Positions 5,883 to 15,529 are shown, counted from the first letter of the stretch. The stretch is 42,215 nt of DNA from JBKEDC01 sp047971925 (GCA_047971925.1 JBKEAC010000134.1:1-42215), one strand, 5' to 3'. Notes: generated by a model not told the origin, from the sequence alone. Numbers and translations are program-made.

Positions 5883-8363
5883 ATGACACCTATCAACTAC
5901 AAACGTATTCTTGCTTTTATCGGAATCATTCTAATTTTCATTATTCTTCCGCTACTATATTTCTCTCCCCAACTTCGAGGAGATAAAATCAATGCATCCG
6001 ACAATACAACTTGGCTAGGAATGTCGCAAGAAATACGTAGTTTCAAAGAAAAAACAGGAGAAAATACGCTTTGGACCAATAGCATGTTTGGCGGAATGCC
6101 TTCTTATCTTATTTCCACTTCATATACGGGAGAGTTATTAGGCAAAGTGCAAGCTACCTACTTCACGATTATTCCTGCTCCTGCCGGATATATTGCATTG
6201 GGATTGATTTGTTTTTTCGTTATGTGCCTCCTTCTTCGCCTAAACAAGTGGAGTGCAATAGTGGGTAGCTTAATGTGGGCCATGGGAAGTTACTTCTTCA
6301 TTCTCATTGAATCGGGGCACAACACAAAAGTGCACACCTTAATGTATGTTCCGCTTGTGGTTGGAGGGGTTATCAGTGCATTTCAAAATCGCGCACTTCT
6401 AGGCTCTGTTGTTACCGCACTGGGTTTATCATTCATGCTAACTTCAAATCACCCACAAATGACCTACTACACGGGTTTAATGGTTATTATCATTGGGATT
6501 GCTTTTGGAATTGATGCTATGCAACAAAAAACCTTGGCAAACTTTGCCAAATCATGTGGCTTTTTAATTATCGCTGCTCTGCTAGCTGTTGGAACTAATG
6601 CTGCTCGATTAAGCACAACTTTAGAATATGGCGATTTTTCAACTCGTGGAAAATCAGAATTAAACAACAATGCCAACAATCAAACAACGGGGCTCGATCG
6701 GAATTACATTCTTGACTACAGTTATGACTTCGGCGAATCGGTTACCTCATTTATTCCACGCTTTAAAGGAGGAGGCATGGCTGAAGCAGTGAGTGAAAAC
6801 TCAGCAAGCTACAAGCTATTTTCAACAACACAAGGAGCAAGTCAAGCACGTCAATACATTCAATCGTTGCCCATGTACTGGGGAAGTCAACCAATTTCTG
6901 CAGCTCCATTTTATTTTGGTGCTGTTGTATTCTTTTTCTTCGTGCTCGGTCTATTTCTTGTGAAAGGAAAACACAAATGGTGGATTGCAGGCGTTGTTAT
7001 TTTTACCTTTCTTCTTGCTTTAGGCAAAAACCTTCCTTCGCTAAGCGATTTCATGATTGACTATTTTCCTGGCTACAACAAATTTCGCGATGTTAAGAAC
7101 GTGGTTTTCATTCAGCACTTTGCCATGACTGTCATGGCCATGCTTGCCATGCGAGAAATCATTCTTTCATCAAACGACAAGACAAAGCTAAACATCGCTT
7201 CAAACAACAATGCTATTCTAATGAGCTGGACCATTCTAGGTGGATTCTGCTTTCTCTTCATTCTTTTTCCGTCATTGGCGGGGAATTTCAGTAGTCCCAT
7301 TGATTCTCGATATCCCGAACAGCTTGTTGATGCATTTATGTCCGATCGCCGTTCAATGCTCCGCACCGATGCCTTTCGCTCACTTGTGTTTGTGAGTATT
7401 GCGGCTGCATTATCATGGGCCTATTTAAACAAGAAACTGAAACCAAACTATCTGCTGATTATACTTTCTTTTGTAATTCTTGCCGACTTGTGGAGCTTCA
7501 ATAAGAAGTATTTAAACAACGATAATTTTGTAACAAAAAAAGAAGCTAACTCCCCTTATACAGCAAGCGCTGCCGATCGTTTTATTTTAAAAGACACATC
7601 TAGCTATCGTGTGCTGAACCTTACGGTGAGTCCATTCAATGATTCTTCAACCTCATATTTTCATCAATCAATTGGAGGCTATCATGGAGCTAAGTTAGAA
7701 CGCTATCAAGAGCTTTATGATTACAAAATGAGTGGCGAGATACAGCAAATTATCGCTGCATTCGAAACACCTGAAAGCATGGACTCCATCATTCAAGTAT
7801 CGCCTGTTTTAAACATGCTAAACACCCGATATCTTATATACAATCCGCAAACGGAACCGATTGCAAACGCACATGCACTCGGAAATGCATGGTTTGTAAA
7901 TGAAATAGAATTGGTGAACGATGCCAATGCGGAGATGCTTGCCATTCAAAACTTCAACCCAAGATCGAAAGCAATCGTTGATCGACGTTTTGCCCAACAA
8001 GTAAGTACTGTTCAAACAGGCGATTCTACGTTATCGCAAATAGAACTCACCCACTATGCTCCAAATCATTTGAAATATAATGCACAAGTAGCAGGAGGAG
8101 CACATCTTGCTGTATTCTCTGAAATTTACTATCCTGCAGGATGGAATGCATATATTGATGGAAAACTCACTGAACACGCACGGGCAAACTATGTTCTTCG
8201 AGCGTTAGTCATTCCCGAAGGAACACATTCAGTAGAATTTAAATTTGAGCCTTCTTCTTATGAAAAAGGCAATCTGATTTCACTTGTGAGCTCAATTCTT
8301 TTAATACTCGCTGTTTTAGCGACTCTTTTCACCTCACTAAAAAAAGCACATGAAGAAAAATAA
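5883..8363 (+). CDS. YfhO family multi-spanning membrane protein
   Basis: An 826-residue protein with about a dozen membrane segments, a large extracytoplasmic portion (about 550-780) and a C-terminal membrane helix. The segment SEIYYPAGWNAYIDGK near the C-terminus and the overall layout are typical of the Bacteroidota members of the YfhO family, related to GT-C type glycosyltransferases. Such proteins are thought to modify cell-envelope glycopolymers, but the exact reaction here is unknown. I chose the Met at 5883 because an in-frame Met at 5817 lies ahead of the likely promoter and would add an atypical 22-residue extension. It opens a run of co-directional genes and overlaps ftsX by 14 bp. 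Confidence 0.85.
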   Translation: MTPINYKRILAFIGIILIFIILPLLYFSPQLRGDKINASDNTTWLGMSQEIRSFKEKTGENTLWTNSMFGGMPSYLISTSYTGELLGKVQATYFTIIPAPAGYIALGLICFFVMCLLLRLNKWSAIVGSLMWAMGSYFFILIESGHNTKVHTLMYVPLVVGGVISAFQNRALLGSVVTALGLSFMLTSNHPQMTYYTGLMVIIIGIAFGIDAMQQKTLANFAKSCGFLIIAALLAVGTNAARLSTTLEYGDFSTRGKSELNNNANNQTTGLDRNYILDYSYDFGESVTSFIPRFKGGGMAEAVSENSASYKLFSTTQGASQARQYIQSLPMYWGSQPISAAPFYFGAVVFFFFVLGLFLVKGKHKWWIAGVVIFTFLLALGKNLPSLSDFMIDYFPGYNKFRDVKNVVFIQHFAMTVMAMLAMREIILSSNDKTKLNIASNNNAILMSWTILGGFCFLFILFPSLAGNFSSPIDSRYPEQLVDAFMSDRRSMLRTDAFRSLVFVSIAAALSWAYLNKKLKPNYLLIILSFVILADLWSFNKKYLNNDNFVTKKEANSPYTASAADRFILKDTSSYRVLNLTVSPFNDSSTSYFHQSIGGYHGAKLERYQELYDYKMSGEIQQIIAAFETPESMDSIIQVSPVLNMLNTRYLIYNPQTEPIANAHALGNAWFVNEIELVNDANAEMLAIQNFNPRSKAIVDRRFAQQVSTVQTGDSTLSQIELTHYAPNHLKYNAQVAGGAHLAVFSEIYYPAGWNAYIDGKLTEHARANYVLRALVIPEGTHSVEFKFEPSSYEKGNLISLVSSILLILAVLATLFTSLKKAHEEK

Positions 8364-9219
8364 CACCACAAAAGGCAGAAGCTTTCGGTCGTATATATCA
8401 ACCACCATTAGTATTTCATTAGTTCTATTCCTCATCGGATTATTATCACTATTGTTGCTCAATGCCAATCGTTTGTCTGACTATGTGCAAGAACACATTG
8501 GTTTTACATTGGAATTACACGATAACGCTAGTGATTCTGATGTTCTCCGATTACAAAAAAGACTAAGTTCAAGTGATTTTGTGCGCGAGAGTATTTATGT
8601 TACTAAAGACCAAGCAGCCGAAAAGCTTGCTCAGGAGCTAGGCGAAAACTTTGTTGATTTTCTAGGATTTAATCCGCTCTATTCTTCCCTTGAACTTAAA
8701 CTTCATGCCGAATTTATGAATGCCGAACAATTGCTTCTAATCGAGAAACAACTATTAGAATATTCGGAAGTAAAGAATGTGTATTATCATCGTGATTTAG
8801 TTCAAATAATCAACAACAACGTGCACAAAGCAGGACTCTTTTTATTGAGCTTTTCGGGTTTGCTTCTTTTCATATTCACGGCATTAATCAACAACACCGT
8901 TCGCATTAGCATGCACAATCAGCGGTTCAACATTAACACGATGAAGCTTGTTGGTGCTACCCACGCTTTTATTCGCAAACCTTTCATCAAACAAAGTGTT
9001 ATTACAGGAATTATCGGGTCGCTTATTGCTATTGCCTTCATCTTGTTGTCGCTGTTATCTTATCAAAATAGTCTGGATATTGCATTTCAAATTAATAGTT
9101 CTCAAAGTACAATCATTACATTTGTAATAATTTTAATCTTAGGAATCGTCATTTCAAGTGCTTCAACCTATTTTTCTGTAAATAAATATCTCCGCATGAA
9201 ATATGAGGAACTATTCTAA
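8350..9219 (+). CDS. ftsX: Cell division protein FtsX
   Basis: A 289-residue permease-like protein. One membrane helix at about 18-41 is followed by an extracytoplasmic loop (about 45-155) and three helices in the C-terminal half, the FtsX arrangement. With FtsE it forms an ABC-type complex at the septum that activates cell-wall hydrolases. No ftsE lies next to it here, which is common in Bacteroidota. It starts inside the last codons of the YfhO gene and is followed 12 bp later by the DUF3098 gene, so translation is probably coupled. Confidence 0.9.
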   Translation: MKKNNTTKGRSFRSYISTTISISLVLFLIGLLSLLLLNANRLSDYVQEHIGFTLELHDNASDSDVLRLQKRLSSSDFVRESIYVTKDQAAEKLAQELGENFVDFLGFNPLYSSLELKLHAEFMNAEQLLLIEKQLLEYSEVKNVYYHRDLVQIINNNVHKAGLFLLSFSGLLLFIFTALINNTVRISMHNQRFNINTMKLVGATHAFIRKPFIKQSVITGIIGSLIAIAFILLSLLSYQNSLDIAFQINSSQSTIITFVIILILGIVISSASTYFSVNKYLRMKYEELF

Positions 9220-9231
9220 AATCAAGAAATC

Positions 9232-9486
9232 ATGAATATCACAAACAAACAAAAAGATCCCAACACTAATTTAATGGCACTATCGAAAGAGAATTACATT
9301 TTGCTTGCCATCGGATTTGCCATTATCATCATTGGATTTCTACTCATGATTGGTGGAAAAAGCGAAGACCCCAGTCAGTTTAATCCTGAGATTTTTAATT
9401 TTCGACGCATCACACTAGCACCAATTATTGTGCTAATCGGGTTTCTATTTGAAATCTATGCCATCATGAAAAAACCAAAAGCATAA
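9232..9486 (+). CDS. DUF3098 small membrane protein
   Basis: An 84-residue protein with two hydrophobic segments (about 26-42 and 62-78) and a polar N-terminus. Small proteins of this type (DUF3098) commonly sit between ftsX and uppP in Bacteroidota. The gene ends 2 bp before uppP. Its function is unknown; the position suggests a role in cell-envelope synthesis or division. Confidence 0.8.
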   Translation: MNITNKQKDPNTNLMALSKENYILLAIGFAIIIIGFLLMIGGKSEDPSQFNPEIFNFRRITLAPIIVLIGFLFEIYAIMKKPKA

Positions 9487-9488
9487 TC

Positions 9489-10343
9489 ATGGGCGAATTG
9501 TCAATTTTAGAAACCATTCTTATCGCTATTGTGGAAGGGCTCACCGAGTTCCTACCTATTTCATCAACAGGACACATGATTATTACCCAAAATATTTTGG
9601 GAATAGAAAACACAGCCTTTGTGAAAGCTTTCACTGTAATCATTCAGTTTGGAGCTATATTATCGGTGGTATGCCTTTATTGGAAGAGATTTTTCCAATT
9701 GAACAATACCCCCATCGCAACAGAAACAGCATGGTGGCGAAAACTTCTACACAAATACGATTTCTATTGGAAACTATTCATTGCATTCATTCCAGCAGCA
9801 GTTTTAGGTCTGCTTTTTAGCGATAAAATCGACCTGCTACTCGAAAATGTTCATGTTGTTGCCATTATGCTCGTTATTGGTGGAATTTTCATGCTCTTCT
9901 GCGACACTATTTTTAACCCTCAGAAGGGAAGCGACAAATTAAACAACACAAAAGCTTTTCGTATCGGCATCTTTCAATGTATTGCCATGATTCCTGGCGT
10001 TTCACGCTCCATGGCAACAATTGTGGGAGGAATGTCGCAAGGATTAACAAGAAAAGCTGCTGCCGAATTTTCTTTCTTCTTGGCAGTTCCAACTATGCTT
10101 GCCGCAGCAGGATATAAGGTTTTAAAACTATTCCTTGATGGAGGTAGTGAAGTTATTGCAAACAATATCGGAACACTGCTCATTGGCAACATCGTGGCAT
10201 TTGCAGTAGCTTTATTGGCAATTAAATTTTTCATTAGCTTCGTTACTAAATATGGTTTCAAAGCCTTTGGTTGGTATCGAATCGTTGTGGGAGGACTAAT
10301 TTTAATTATGCTCTCTCTAGGATATAATTTAGAAATTGTGTAA
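9489..10343 (+). CDS. uppP: Undecaprenyl-diphosphatase UppP (BacA family)
   Basis: A 284-residue integral membrane enzyme that removes a phosphate from undecaprenyl diphosphate, recycling the lipid carrier for peptidoglycan and other envelope polymers. Both family signatures are present: EGLTEFLPISSTGHMI near residues 15-30 and PGVSRSMATIVGG near 172-184, which together supply the catalytic Glu, Ser, His and Arg residues. Length and membrane pattern are normal for the family. Its stop codon shares one base with the truB start (TAATG), indicating coupled translation. Confidence 0.95.
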   Translation: MGELSILETILIAIVEGLTEFLPISSTGHMIITQNILGIENTAFVKAFTVIIQFGAILSVVCLYWKRFFQLNNTPIATETAWWRKLLHKYDFYWKLFIAFIPAAVLGLLFSDKIDLLLENVHVVAIMLVIGGIFMLFCDTIFNPQKGSDKLNNTKAFRIGIFQCIAMIPGVSRSMATIVGGMSQGLTRKAAAEFSFFLAVPTMLAAAGYKVLKLFLDGGSEVIANNIGTLLIGNIVAFAVALLAIKFFISFVTKYGFKAFGWYRIVVGGLILIMLSLGYNLEIV

Positions 10344-11062
10344 TGGACTTTCAAGAAGGAGAAATACTACTATTTGACAAGGAGCTCGATTGGACCTCCT
10401 TTGATTTGGTTCGCAAAGTGCGAAATAAACTTTGTCGTGAGCTCGGCGTTAAAAAACTCAAAGTGGGACACGCAGGAACACTCGACCCTAAAGCTACCGG
10501 ACTAATGATTCTTTGCACAGGAAAAGCTACTAAGAAGATAGAGAGCATTCAGGCAGAAATCAAAGAATATATCACTACACTTAAACTTGGAGCTACCACC
10601 CCTTCATTCGATCTTGAAAGCGACGAAGATGAACAGTATCCAACCGAACACATAACAAGGGAGCTACTGCAAGAAGTGCTTGTGAAATTTACAGGAGAGC
10701 AACAGCAAACTCCTCCAATTTTTAGTGCCGTTCGAGTCAATGGCAAGCGTGCCTACGAACATGCTCGAAAAGGAGATGACATTGAATTGACACCTAAAAA
10801 AATACGCATCGACACCCTAGAGATTCTATCTTTTCAAGACAATCTCCTTGAGCTACGAGTGGTGTGCAGCAAGGGAACCTACATTCGTGCATTAGCCCGA
10901 GATATTGGCAATGAGCTAAAGTCAGGAGCTTATTTGGTTCAACTTCGTCGAACTCAAATTGGAGCGCATCGTGTGGAAAATGCACTCGACTTAAATTATT
11001 TTTTAGAAAATATTCCACAGTTTATCTCTGATAGCATGCAGAGTTCAACAAAAAACGGTTAA
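10343..11062 (+). CDS. truB: tRNA pseudouridine-55 synthase TruB
   Basis: A 239-residue enzyme that converts uridine 55 of the tRNA T-loop to pseudouridine. The catalytic motif GHAGTLDPKATGLM lies near residues 43-56, with the nucleophilic Asp in TLDP. The motif SAVRVNGKRAYEHAR (about 129-143) and the KGTYIRALARDIG segment (about 179-191) are also family hallmarks. The length is at the short end, without the C-terminal PUA extension seen in some homologues. It overlaps uppP by one base and precedes queA by 40 bp, grouping two tRNA-modification genes. Confidence 0.95.
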   Translation: MDFQEGEILLFDKELDWTSFDLVRKVRNKLCRELGVKKLKVGHAGTLDPKATGLMILCTGKATKKIESIQAEIKEYITTLKLGATTPSFDLESDEDEQYPTEHITRELLQEVLVKFTGEQQQTPPIFSAVRVNGKRAYEHARKGDDIELTPKKIRIDTLEILSFQDNLLELRVVCSKGTYIRALARDIGNELKSGAYLVQLRRTQIGAHRVENALDLNYFLENIPQFISDSMQSSTKNG

Positions 11063-11102
11063 ATTCGCCCACCATTCCAAATAGATATAAAGGATATACA
11101 TC

Positions 11103-12158
11103 ATGAAGTTATCAAAATTTAAATTCGATTTACCAGAAAAACTCATTGCAGCTCATCCTGCGCCAAACCGCGACGAATCTCGTTTGTTGGTAGTTGATCG
11201 TGCTAACAATCGATTTGAGCACAAGCAATTTAAAGACCTTACCGAATATTTCAACGATCAAGATGTGATGGTATTCAACGATACAAAAGTATTCCCCGCT
11301 CGCCTCTATGGCAATAAGGAGAAAACGGGTGCTGAAATTGAAGTATTTCTACTTCGAGAACTGAACCGCGAGCAACGCCTTTGGGATGTGCTTGTTGAGC
11401 CTGCTCGAAAAATAAGGATTGGAAATAAACTTTACTTTGGTGAAAACGATGACCTCGTGGCTGAAGTAATAGATAACACCACCTCGCGCGGACGAACATT
11501 GCGCTTTTTGTTCGATGGCAATTACGACGAATTTAAGAAAACACTATTCGGACTAGGAGAGACTCCTATTCCATTGATGGTGAAAAATCAACGCAACGTG
11601 GAGCCTGAAGATGAAGATCGATATCAAACGATTTTTGCAAAACACGAAGGTGCCGTTGCAGCTCCTACTGCTGGATTACACTTCAGTCGCGAATTATTGA
11701 AACGTTTAGAAATTATCGGTGTCGATTTCAGCCACATCACGCTGCACGTTGGACTTGGTAGCTTCCGCCACGTGGAAGTGGAGGACTTAACAAAACACAA
11801 AATGGATTCAGAGCAAATTTGGATTTCTGAAAATGCTTGCGATATCATTAACAAAGCTAAGATGAATAAGAAGAACATCTGTGCTGTGGGAACTACCGTG
11901 ATGAGAACACTTGAAACCTCTGTTTCTACTCAAAATTTATTGAAACCTTATGAAGGATGGACTAACAAGTTTATTTTCCCTCCCTATGATTTTAGAGTGG
12001 CAAACCGCATGATTTCAAACTTCCACCTCCCTTACTCTACTCTCCTGATGATGGTCACTTCTTTTGGTGGATTTGATTTAACAATGGAGGCATATAATGA
12101 AGCGTTGAAAGAAGAATACAAATTTGGAACTTATGGCGATGCTATGCTAATTCTTTAA
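11103..12158 (+). CDS. queA: S-adenosylmethionine:tRNA ribosyltransferase-isomerase QueA
   Basis: A 351-residue cytoplasmic enzyme of queuosine synthesis that transfers the ribosyl part of S-adenosylmethionine to 7-aminomethyl-7-deazaguanine in tRNA. The opening LSKFKFDLPEKLIAAHPAP, the segment VFNDTKVFPARLYG, the APTAGLHFS motif (about 182-190) and the C-terminal NFHLPYSTLLMMVTSFGG are all characteristic. The length is normal. It is the last gene of the run beginning at 5883; no obvious terminator follows, and the rpmH promoter begins about 55 bp downstream. Confidence 0.95.
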   Translation: MKLSKFKFDLPEKLIAAHPAPNRDESRLLVVDRANNRFEHKQFKDLTEYFNDQDVMVFNDTKVFPARLYGNKEKTGAEIEVFLLRELNREQRLWDVLVEPARKIRIGNKLYFGENDDLVAEVIDNTTSRGRTLRFLFDGNYDEFKKTLFGLGETPIPLMVKNQRNVEPEDEDRYQTIFAKHEGAVAAPTAGLHFSRELLKRLEIIGVDFSHITLHVGLGSFRHVEVEDLTKHKMDSEQIWISENACDIINKAKMNKKNICAVGTTVMRTLETSVSTQNLLKPYEGWTNKFIFPPYDFRVANRMISNFHLPYSTLLMMVTSFGGFDLTMEAYNEALKEEYKFGTYGDAMLIL

Positions 12159-12213
12159 TATATCGCTTTTTTGAAAATAATTCCAGAAAATCTTTTAAAA
12201 AAACTTATTTCGT

Positions 12214-12244
12214 TTTGGTAACTAGATATAAACGTATATCTTTG
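12214..12244 (+). promoter_or_regulatory. Promoter of rpmH
   Basis: TTTG (12214-12217), 19 bp, then TATCTTTG (12237-12244): an exact match to the Bacteroidota promoter consensus, about 46 bp ahead of the rpmH start codon. Confidence 0.85.
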
Positions 12245-12290
12245 CAGTCCGAAAGATAGAATTAAGAATAAAATATAAAATAGAATATCG

Positions 12291-12449
12291 ATGAAAAGAA
12301 CATTTCAACCATCAAACAGAAAACGCAAAAACAAACATGGTTTTCGCGAAAGAATGGCTACTGCTGGCGGTCGCTTGGTTTTAAAAAGCCGTCGTGCTAA
12401 AGGAAGAAAAAAATTAACAGTTTCTGACGAAGCAAAACACAAACGCTAG
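12291..12449 (+). CDS. rpmH: 50S ribosomal protein L34
   Basis: A 52-residue, strongly basic protein beginning MKRTFQPSNRKRKNKHGFR and containing RMATAGGRLVLKSRRAKGRK, the highly conserved L34 sequence. It is a structural component of the large ribosomal subunit. It has its own consensus promoter and is followed 25 bp later by a strong terminator, so it forms a single-gene unit. The usual dnaA/rnpA neighbours of other phyla are absent, as is normal in Bacteroidota. Confidence 0.97.
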   Translation: MKRTFQPSNRKRKNKHGFRERMATAGGRLVLKSRRAKGRKKLTVSDEAKHKR

Positions 12450-12474
12450 TTATTAGCTTTTCGTGCAAAAATAT

Positions 12475-12501
12475 AAGGTGAGGATTTCCTCACCTTTTTT
12501 T
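12475..12501 (+). terminator. Terminator of rpmH
   Basis: Perfect 9-bp stem AAGGTGAGG (12475-12483) and CCTCACCTT (12488-12496) with a 4-base loop, continuing into a run of seven T. Confidence 0.9.
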
Positions 12502-12583
12502 GTTTATTAATTCTCCTTTAGAACCTATAATTCAACTACAATTAAGGAGTCCCCCTTCTCCTTCTGATTTGTAAAAACAAACT

Positions 12584-13216
12584 TTAATTCGCAAAAAATA
12601 ACTCCAAGTAGATGAATGGAAAGGAGAATCCAAGTGCAAAACCCGCGTAAACTTGTGCTGGAGTATGTTTATCCAGTAACAAACGTGATGACCCTAACAA
12701 TCCGCTCAGTAAAATCAAAGCTATACTTATTGGAAATTGATTCCACATTGCCCAACGGCTCAATCCGAAAAACACACCTAAAATCCCTCCGATGGCAGCC
12801 ATGTGAGCACTTATCTTCCAATGAATATTGATGAGCTGAATCACAACTATAACAAAAGAACAAACAACCAAAATTTGAGAATATATTTCATAGATAGAAA
12901 CAAATTTCAGCACAAATGCCCCTAGCAGATAGCCCACAATAGTGACAAAGTAAGGAACAACACGATCGTGTTGTTCGTCGAGATTCAAACGCTTTTTATT
13001 AAAAAACTGCCACACAACAATGGCAAGTAGTGGCAACAATATCGTTGAAATGACCACCGTGATAAGTATGAAATAAATCATGCTTGGAGAAATGAGTGTG
13101 AAAAAACACCCACTATGAAACAAAAGTTGATAGCCATAGAATGGCAATAGAATGGGATGAAATAACCTAGATAAAAGCTGTGCGATGAACTTCATATTAC
13201 ATTTTAATAGATTCAT
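12584..13216 (-). CDS. PAP2-superfamily membrane protein
   Basis: A 210-residue protein with about six membrane helices. Three segments resemble the PAP2 phosphatase motifs: KKRLNLDEQHDRVVPY for motif 1, KISAHMAAIGG for motif 2 (ISAH in place of PSGH) and SRLLLDKHTPAQ for motif 3 (SR-x5-H). The Asp that usually follows the motif-3 His by four positions is Gln here. It may act on a lipid phosphate or diphosphate in the membrane, but activity is uncertain. The start codon overlaps the rpoN stop as ATGA, suggesting coupled translation; a second Met lies at 13195. It is the last gene of the yjjG-rpoN run. Confidence 0.75.
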   Translation of the reverse strand: MNLLKCNMKFIAQLLSRLFHPILLPFYGYQLLFHSGCFFTLISPSMIYFILITVVISTILLPLLAIVVWQFFNKKRLNLDEQHDRVVPYFVTIVGYLLGAFVLKFVSIYEIYSQILVVCSFVIVVIQLINIHWKISAHMAAIGGILGVFFGLSRWAMWNQFPISIALILLSGLLGSSRLLLDKHTPAQVYAGFALGFSFPFIYLELFFAN

Positions 13217-14649
13217 AATTTTCGACGAAGACGAGCTACTGGAATTTCCATTACCTCTCGATACTTCGACACCGTTCTGCGATTAATAGAATAATCATGA
13301 GCATTGACCAGCTCAGTTATTTTCTCATCGGTGAGTGGATTCTGTTTGTTTTCTTGTTCAATAATTTCACGAATTAGCTGCATCACCACCTTATTGGAGC
13401 TAAGCTCTCCAGAATCTTTTTCAACTCCCTCCGAGAAAAAATCTTTAAGTGATAGTAATCCAAAATGTGTTTGAATGTATTTCGACTGTCTAATGCGTGA
13501 AATAGTTGAGATATCTAGCTTTGTTGCATCGGCGATATCTTTCAGAATCATTGGTTTTAGAAGTGATATATCGCCTTCAATGAAATAATCTTTCTGAAAC
13601 TCAATGATTGCCGACATGCATTGCAACAAGGTGATTTGTCGAAGCTTAATGGCATCAATGAACCACAACGCATTGTCGGCATTTCTTTTTATAAACTGAA
13701 ATGTTTCTGCTGACTTTCTATCTTCTTTTTTGTTCAATTGAAACTGTCGCATCATGGATAAATACTGTTCATTAACCTTTAAACTTGGTAAATGATTATC
13801 ATTTAAAGTCAGCATCATTTCTCCATTGTGATATTCCAAAATAAAATCGGGAATCACGGTTAAGTGATTCTTTACGCCATCATTCTCGGTGTTTCCTGGT
13901 CGAGGATTGAGCTTGTGAATTTCATCTATAACTTCTTTAAGTTTCTCCTCGGTGATATGCATGTTTTGCTGTATTTTCAGATAAGAATGATTCGATAATA
14001 ACTCAAAATAATGCTCCACAATTTGCATAGCACACGCTATAATATCGGAGTGCTTCTTGCGCTGAAGTTGCAACATCATGCACTCTTGCAGATTTCGAGC
14101 ACCTACTCCAGGCGGGTCAAGCTGCTGAATAAAGCCCAAAAGTTCCTGCAATTTTGTTTCTTCAATATCCAGATTTAAATTAAATGCTAAATCATCGGAG
14201 ATAGCATAAAGATCTCGCCTCAGATAGCCATCATCGTCAATATTGCCAAGCATATACTCTAATAATTTCAAATCTAAATCACTAACCGGAAGCAATCGGA
14301 GTTGACTTAATAATCGGTCGTGAAAACTCTCGGAATACATCATTACATAATCCGACTGCACATCGTCGGCAGAACGATTATGGGCATAAAGTTTATATTC
14401 TGAGGTAATATCCGATTGTGTATAATCATCTCCTTCGCCATTATTATCTGAAGAAATGTTTATACTATCATCGCTATCTAATTTATTCAAATCGCTTTCG
14501 TCGAGCTCTAATAGTGGATTTTCCTCTAATTCCTTCTTAATGCGCTGCTCCAACTCCATGTTTGGAACTTCTAGCAACTGTACTAATTGAATCTGCTGTG
14601 GCGATAACCTCTGCTGTAGTTTCTGCTGTAAACTTATTTTCTGATTCAT
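13213..14649 (-). CDS. rpoN: RNA polymerase sigma-54 factor RpoN
   Basis: A 478-residue alternative sigma factor that recognises -24/-12 promoters and needs an AAA+ activator for open-complex formation. The Gln- and Leu-rich N-terminal activator region (LQQKLQQRLSPQQIQLVQLL) is at residues 5-24. An acidic linker at about 45-75 is followed by the core-binding region. The helix-turn-helix is near 370-400, and the C-terminal RpoN box reads RRTVSKYREVMEIP. The length is normal. It lies 31 bp after the yjjG-like gene and overlaps the PAP2-like gene. No enhancer-binding activator is encoded in this window. Confidence 0.95.
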   Translation of the reverse strand: MNQKISLQQKLQQRLSPQQIQLVQLLEVPNMELEQRIKKELEENPLLELDESDLNKLDSDDSINISSDNNGEGDDYTQSDITSEYKLYAHNRSADDVQSDYVMMYSESFHDRLLSQLRLLPVSDLDLKLLEYMLGNIDDDGYLRRDLYAISDDLAFNLNLDIEETKLQELLGFIQQLDPPGVGARNLQECMMLQLQRKKHSDIIACAMQIVEHYFELLSNHSYLKIQQNMHITEEKLKEVIDEIHKLNPRPGNTENDGVKNHLTVIPDFILEYHNGEMMLTLNDNHLPSLKVNEQYLSMMRQFQLNKKEDRKSAETFQFIKRNADNALWFIDAIKLRQITLLQCMSAIIEFQKDYFIEGDISLLKPMILKDIADATKLDISTISRIRQSKYIQTHFGLLSLKDFFSEGVEKDSGELSSNKVVMQLIREIIEQENKQNPLTDEKITELVNAHDYSINRRTVSKYREVMEIPVARLRRKL

Positions 14650-14680
14650 GGAATAAATGTAAGGACTACAAAAATAATTA

Positions 14681-15451
14681 TTATTGCTTTAAAATATCTC
14701 TAATATCAAGCAATTGACTCACGGCATAACATTTTCTTTTTTGAGCCTGCTTCAAGTTTAAACAACTAAATGTTGACATGGAAACTTGTTCCTTAATTTC
14801 CAGATAAGTCGGCTTCGATTCTTGAAAAAGCACGGCATCTATACCAAAGTTAATTGCTCCTAGCACATCGTTTCGCCAATCATCGCCAATCATGAGCGAT
14901 TCTGATTTTCTCGCATTGACATTCTTTAAAGCATATTCAAAGATTGCACTTTTGGGTTTCGGTGCCCCTACATGTTCGGAAAGCGTGATAGACTGAAAAA
15001 AAGATGCTATTCCTGCCGATTGGAGTTTTCTTTCCTGCACCTCAACAAAGCCATTGCTAATGATGTGAAGTTGATATTTCTGTGCCTGAAGTTCATGCAG
15101 CAACTCCGTTGTTCCTGAAACAAGAATCTTTTGCTGAGCCATGAATTCTAAATAGACATCATTAGCTTGTTGTGCCGAAACTCCATGCAAATGAAATTGT
15201 TCAAAAGGTTCTGAAAAACGACGCTCTGAAAGTTCTGCCCTCGACGTTGTACCTTGTCGATATTCTTCCCAAAGACGGTCGTTCACTTGTTCATAGAAAT
15301 CAAAAAAAACATCAAACGATGGCAACTGTTCAAGTAAACGAAGCTCTTCCAAACTCTGCTGCATGGCACATGCCGAATTTGTTTTGAAATCCCACAAGGT
15401 GTGATCAAGGTCAAAGAAAAGATGTTTGTATTTTGATTGTGGGTTTAGCAT
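14681..15451 (-). CDS. yjjG: YjjG-family HAD nucleotidase
   Basis: A 256-residue haloacid dehalogenase-type phosphatase. Motif I is FFDLDHTLWD (about 12-21), the conserved Lys is in GAPKPKSAIFEYAL (about 167-180) and motif IV is MIGDDWRNDVLGA (about 192-204). The alpha-helical cap between motifs I and II fits the YjjG group, which hydrolyses pyrimidine nucleoside monophosphates, including non-canonical ones, in the cytoplasm. The C-terminus runs some 25 residues beyond the usual end. It is the first gene of the three-gene minus-strand run with rpoN. Confidence 0.85.
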   Translation of the reverse strand: MLNPQSKYKHLFFDLDHTLWDFKTNSACAMQQSLEELRLLEQLPSFDVFFDFYEQVNDRLWEEYRQGTTSRAELSERRFSEPFEQFHLHGVSAQQANDVYLEFMAQQKILVSGTTELLHELQAQKYQLHIISNGFVEVQERKLQSAGIASFFQSITLSEHVGAPKPKSAIFEYALKNVNARKSESLMIGDDWRNDVLGAINFGIDAVLFQESKPTYLEIKEQVSMSTFSCLNLKQAQKRKCYAVSQLLDIRDILKQ

Positions 15452-15482
15452 GTTTAAGATATTATATTCTTGTTCTAATTAG

Positions 15483-15490
15483 CAAAGATA
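15483..15490 (-). promoter_or_regulatory. -7 element upstream of yjjG-rpoN
   Basis: On the minus strand TATCTTTG lies about 32 bp upstream of the yjjG-like start codon. A clear TTTG -33 element is not visible at the expected distance. Confidence 0.5.
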
Positions 15491-15529
15491 ATAATAAGCT
15501 GTATTTAAAAAAACACGCCATGATTTAGT

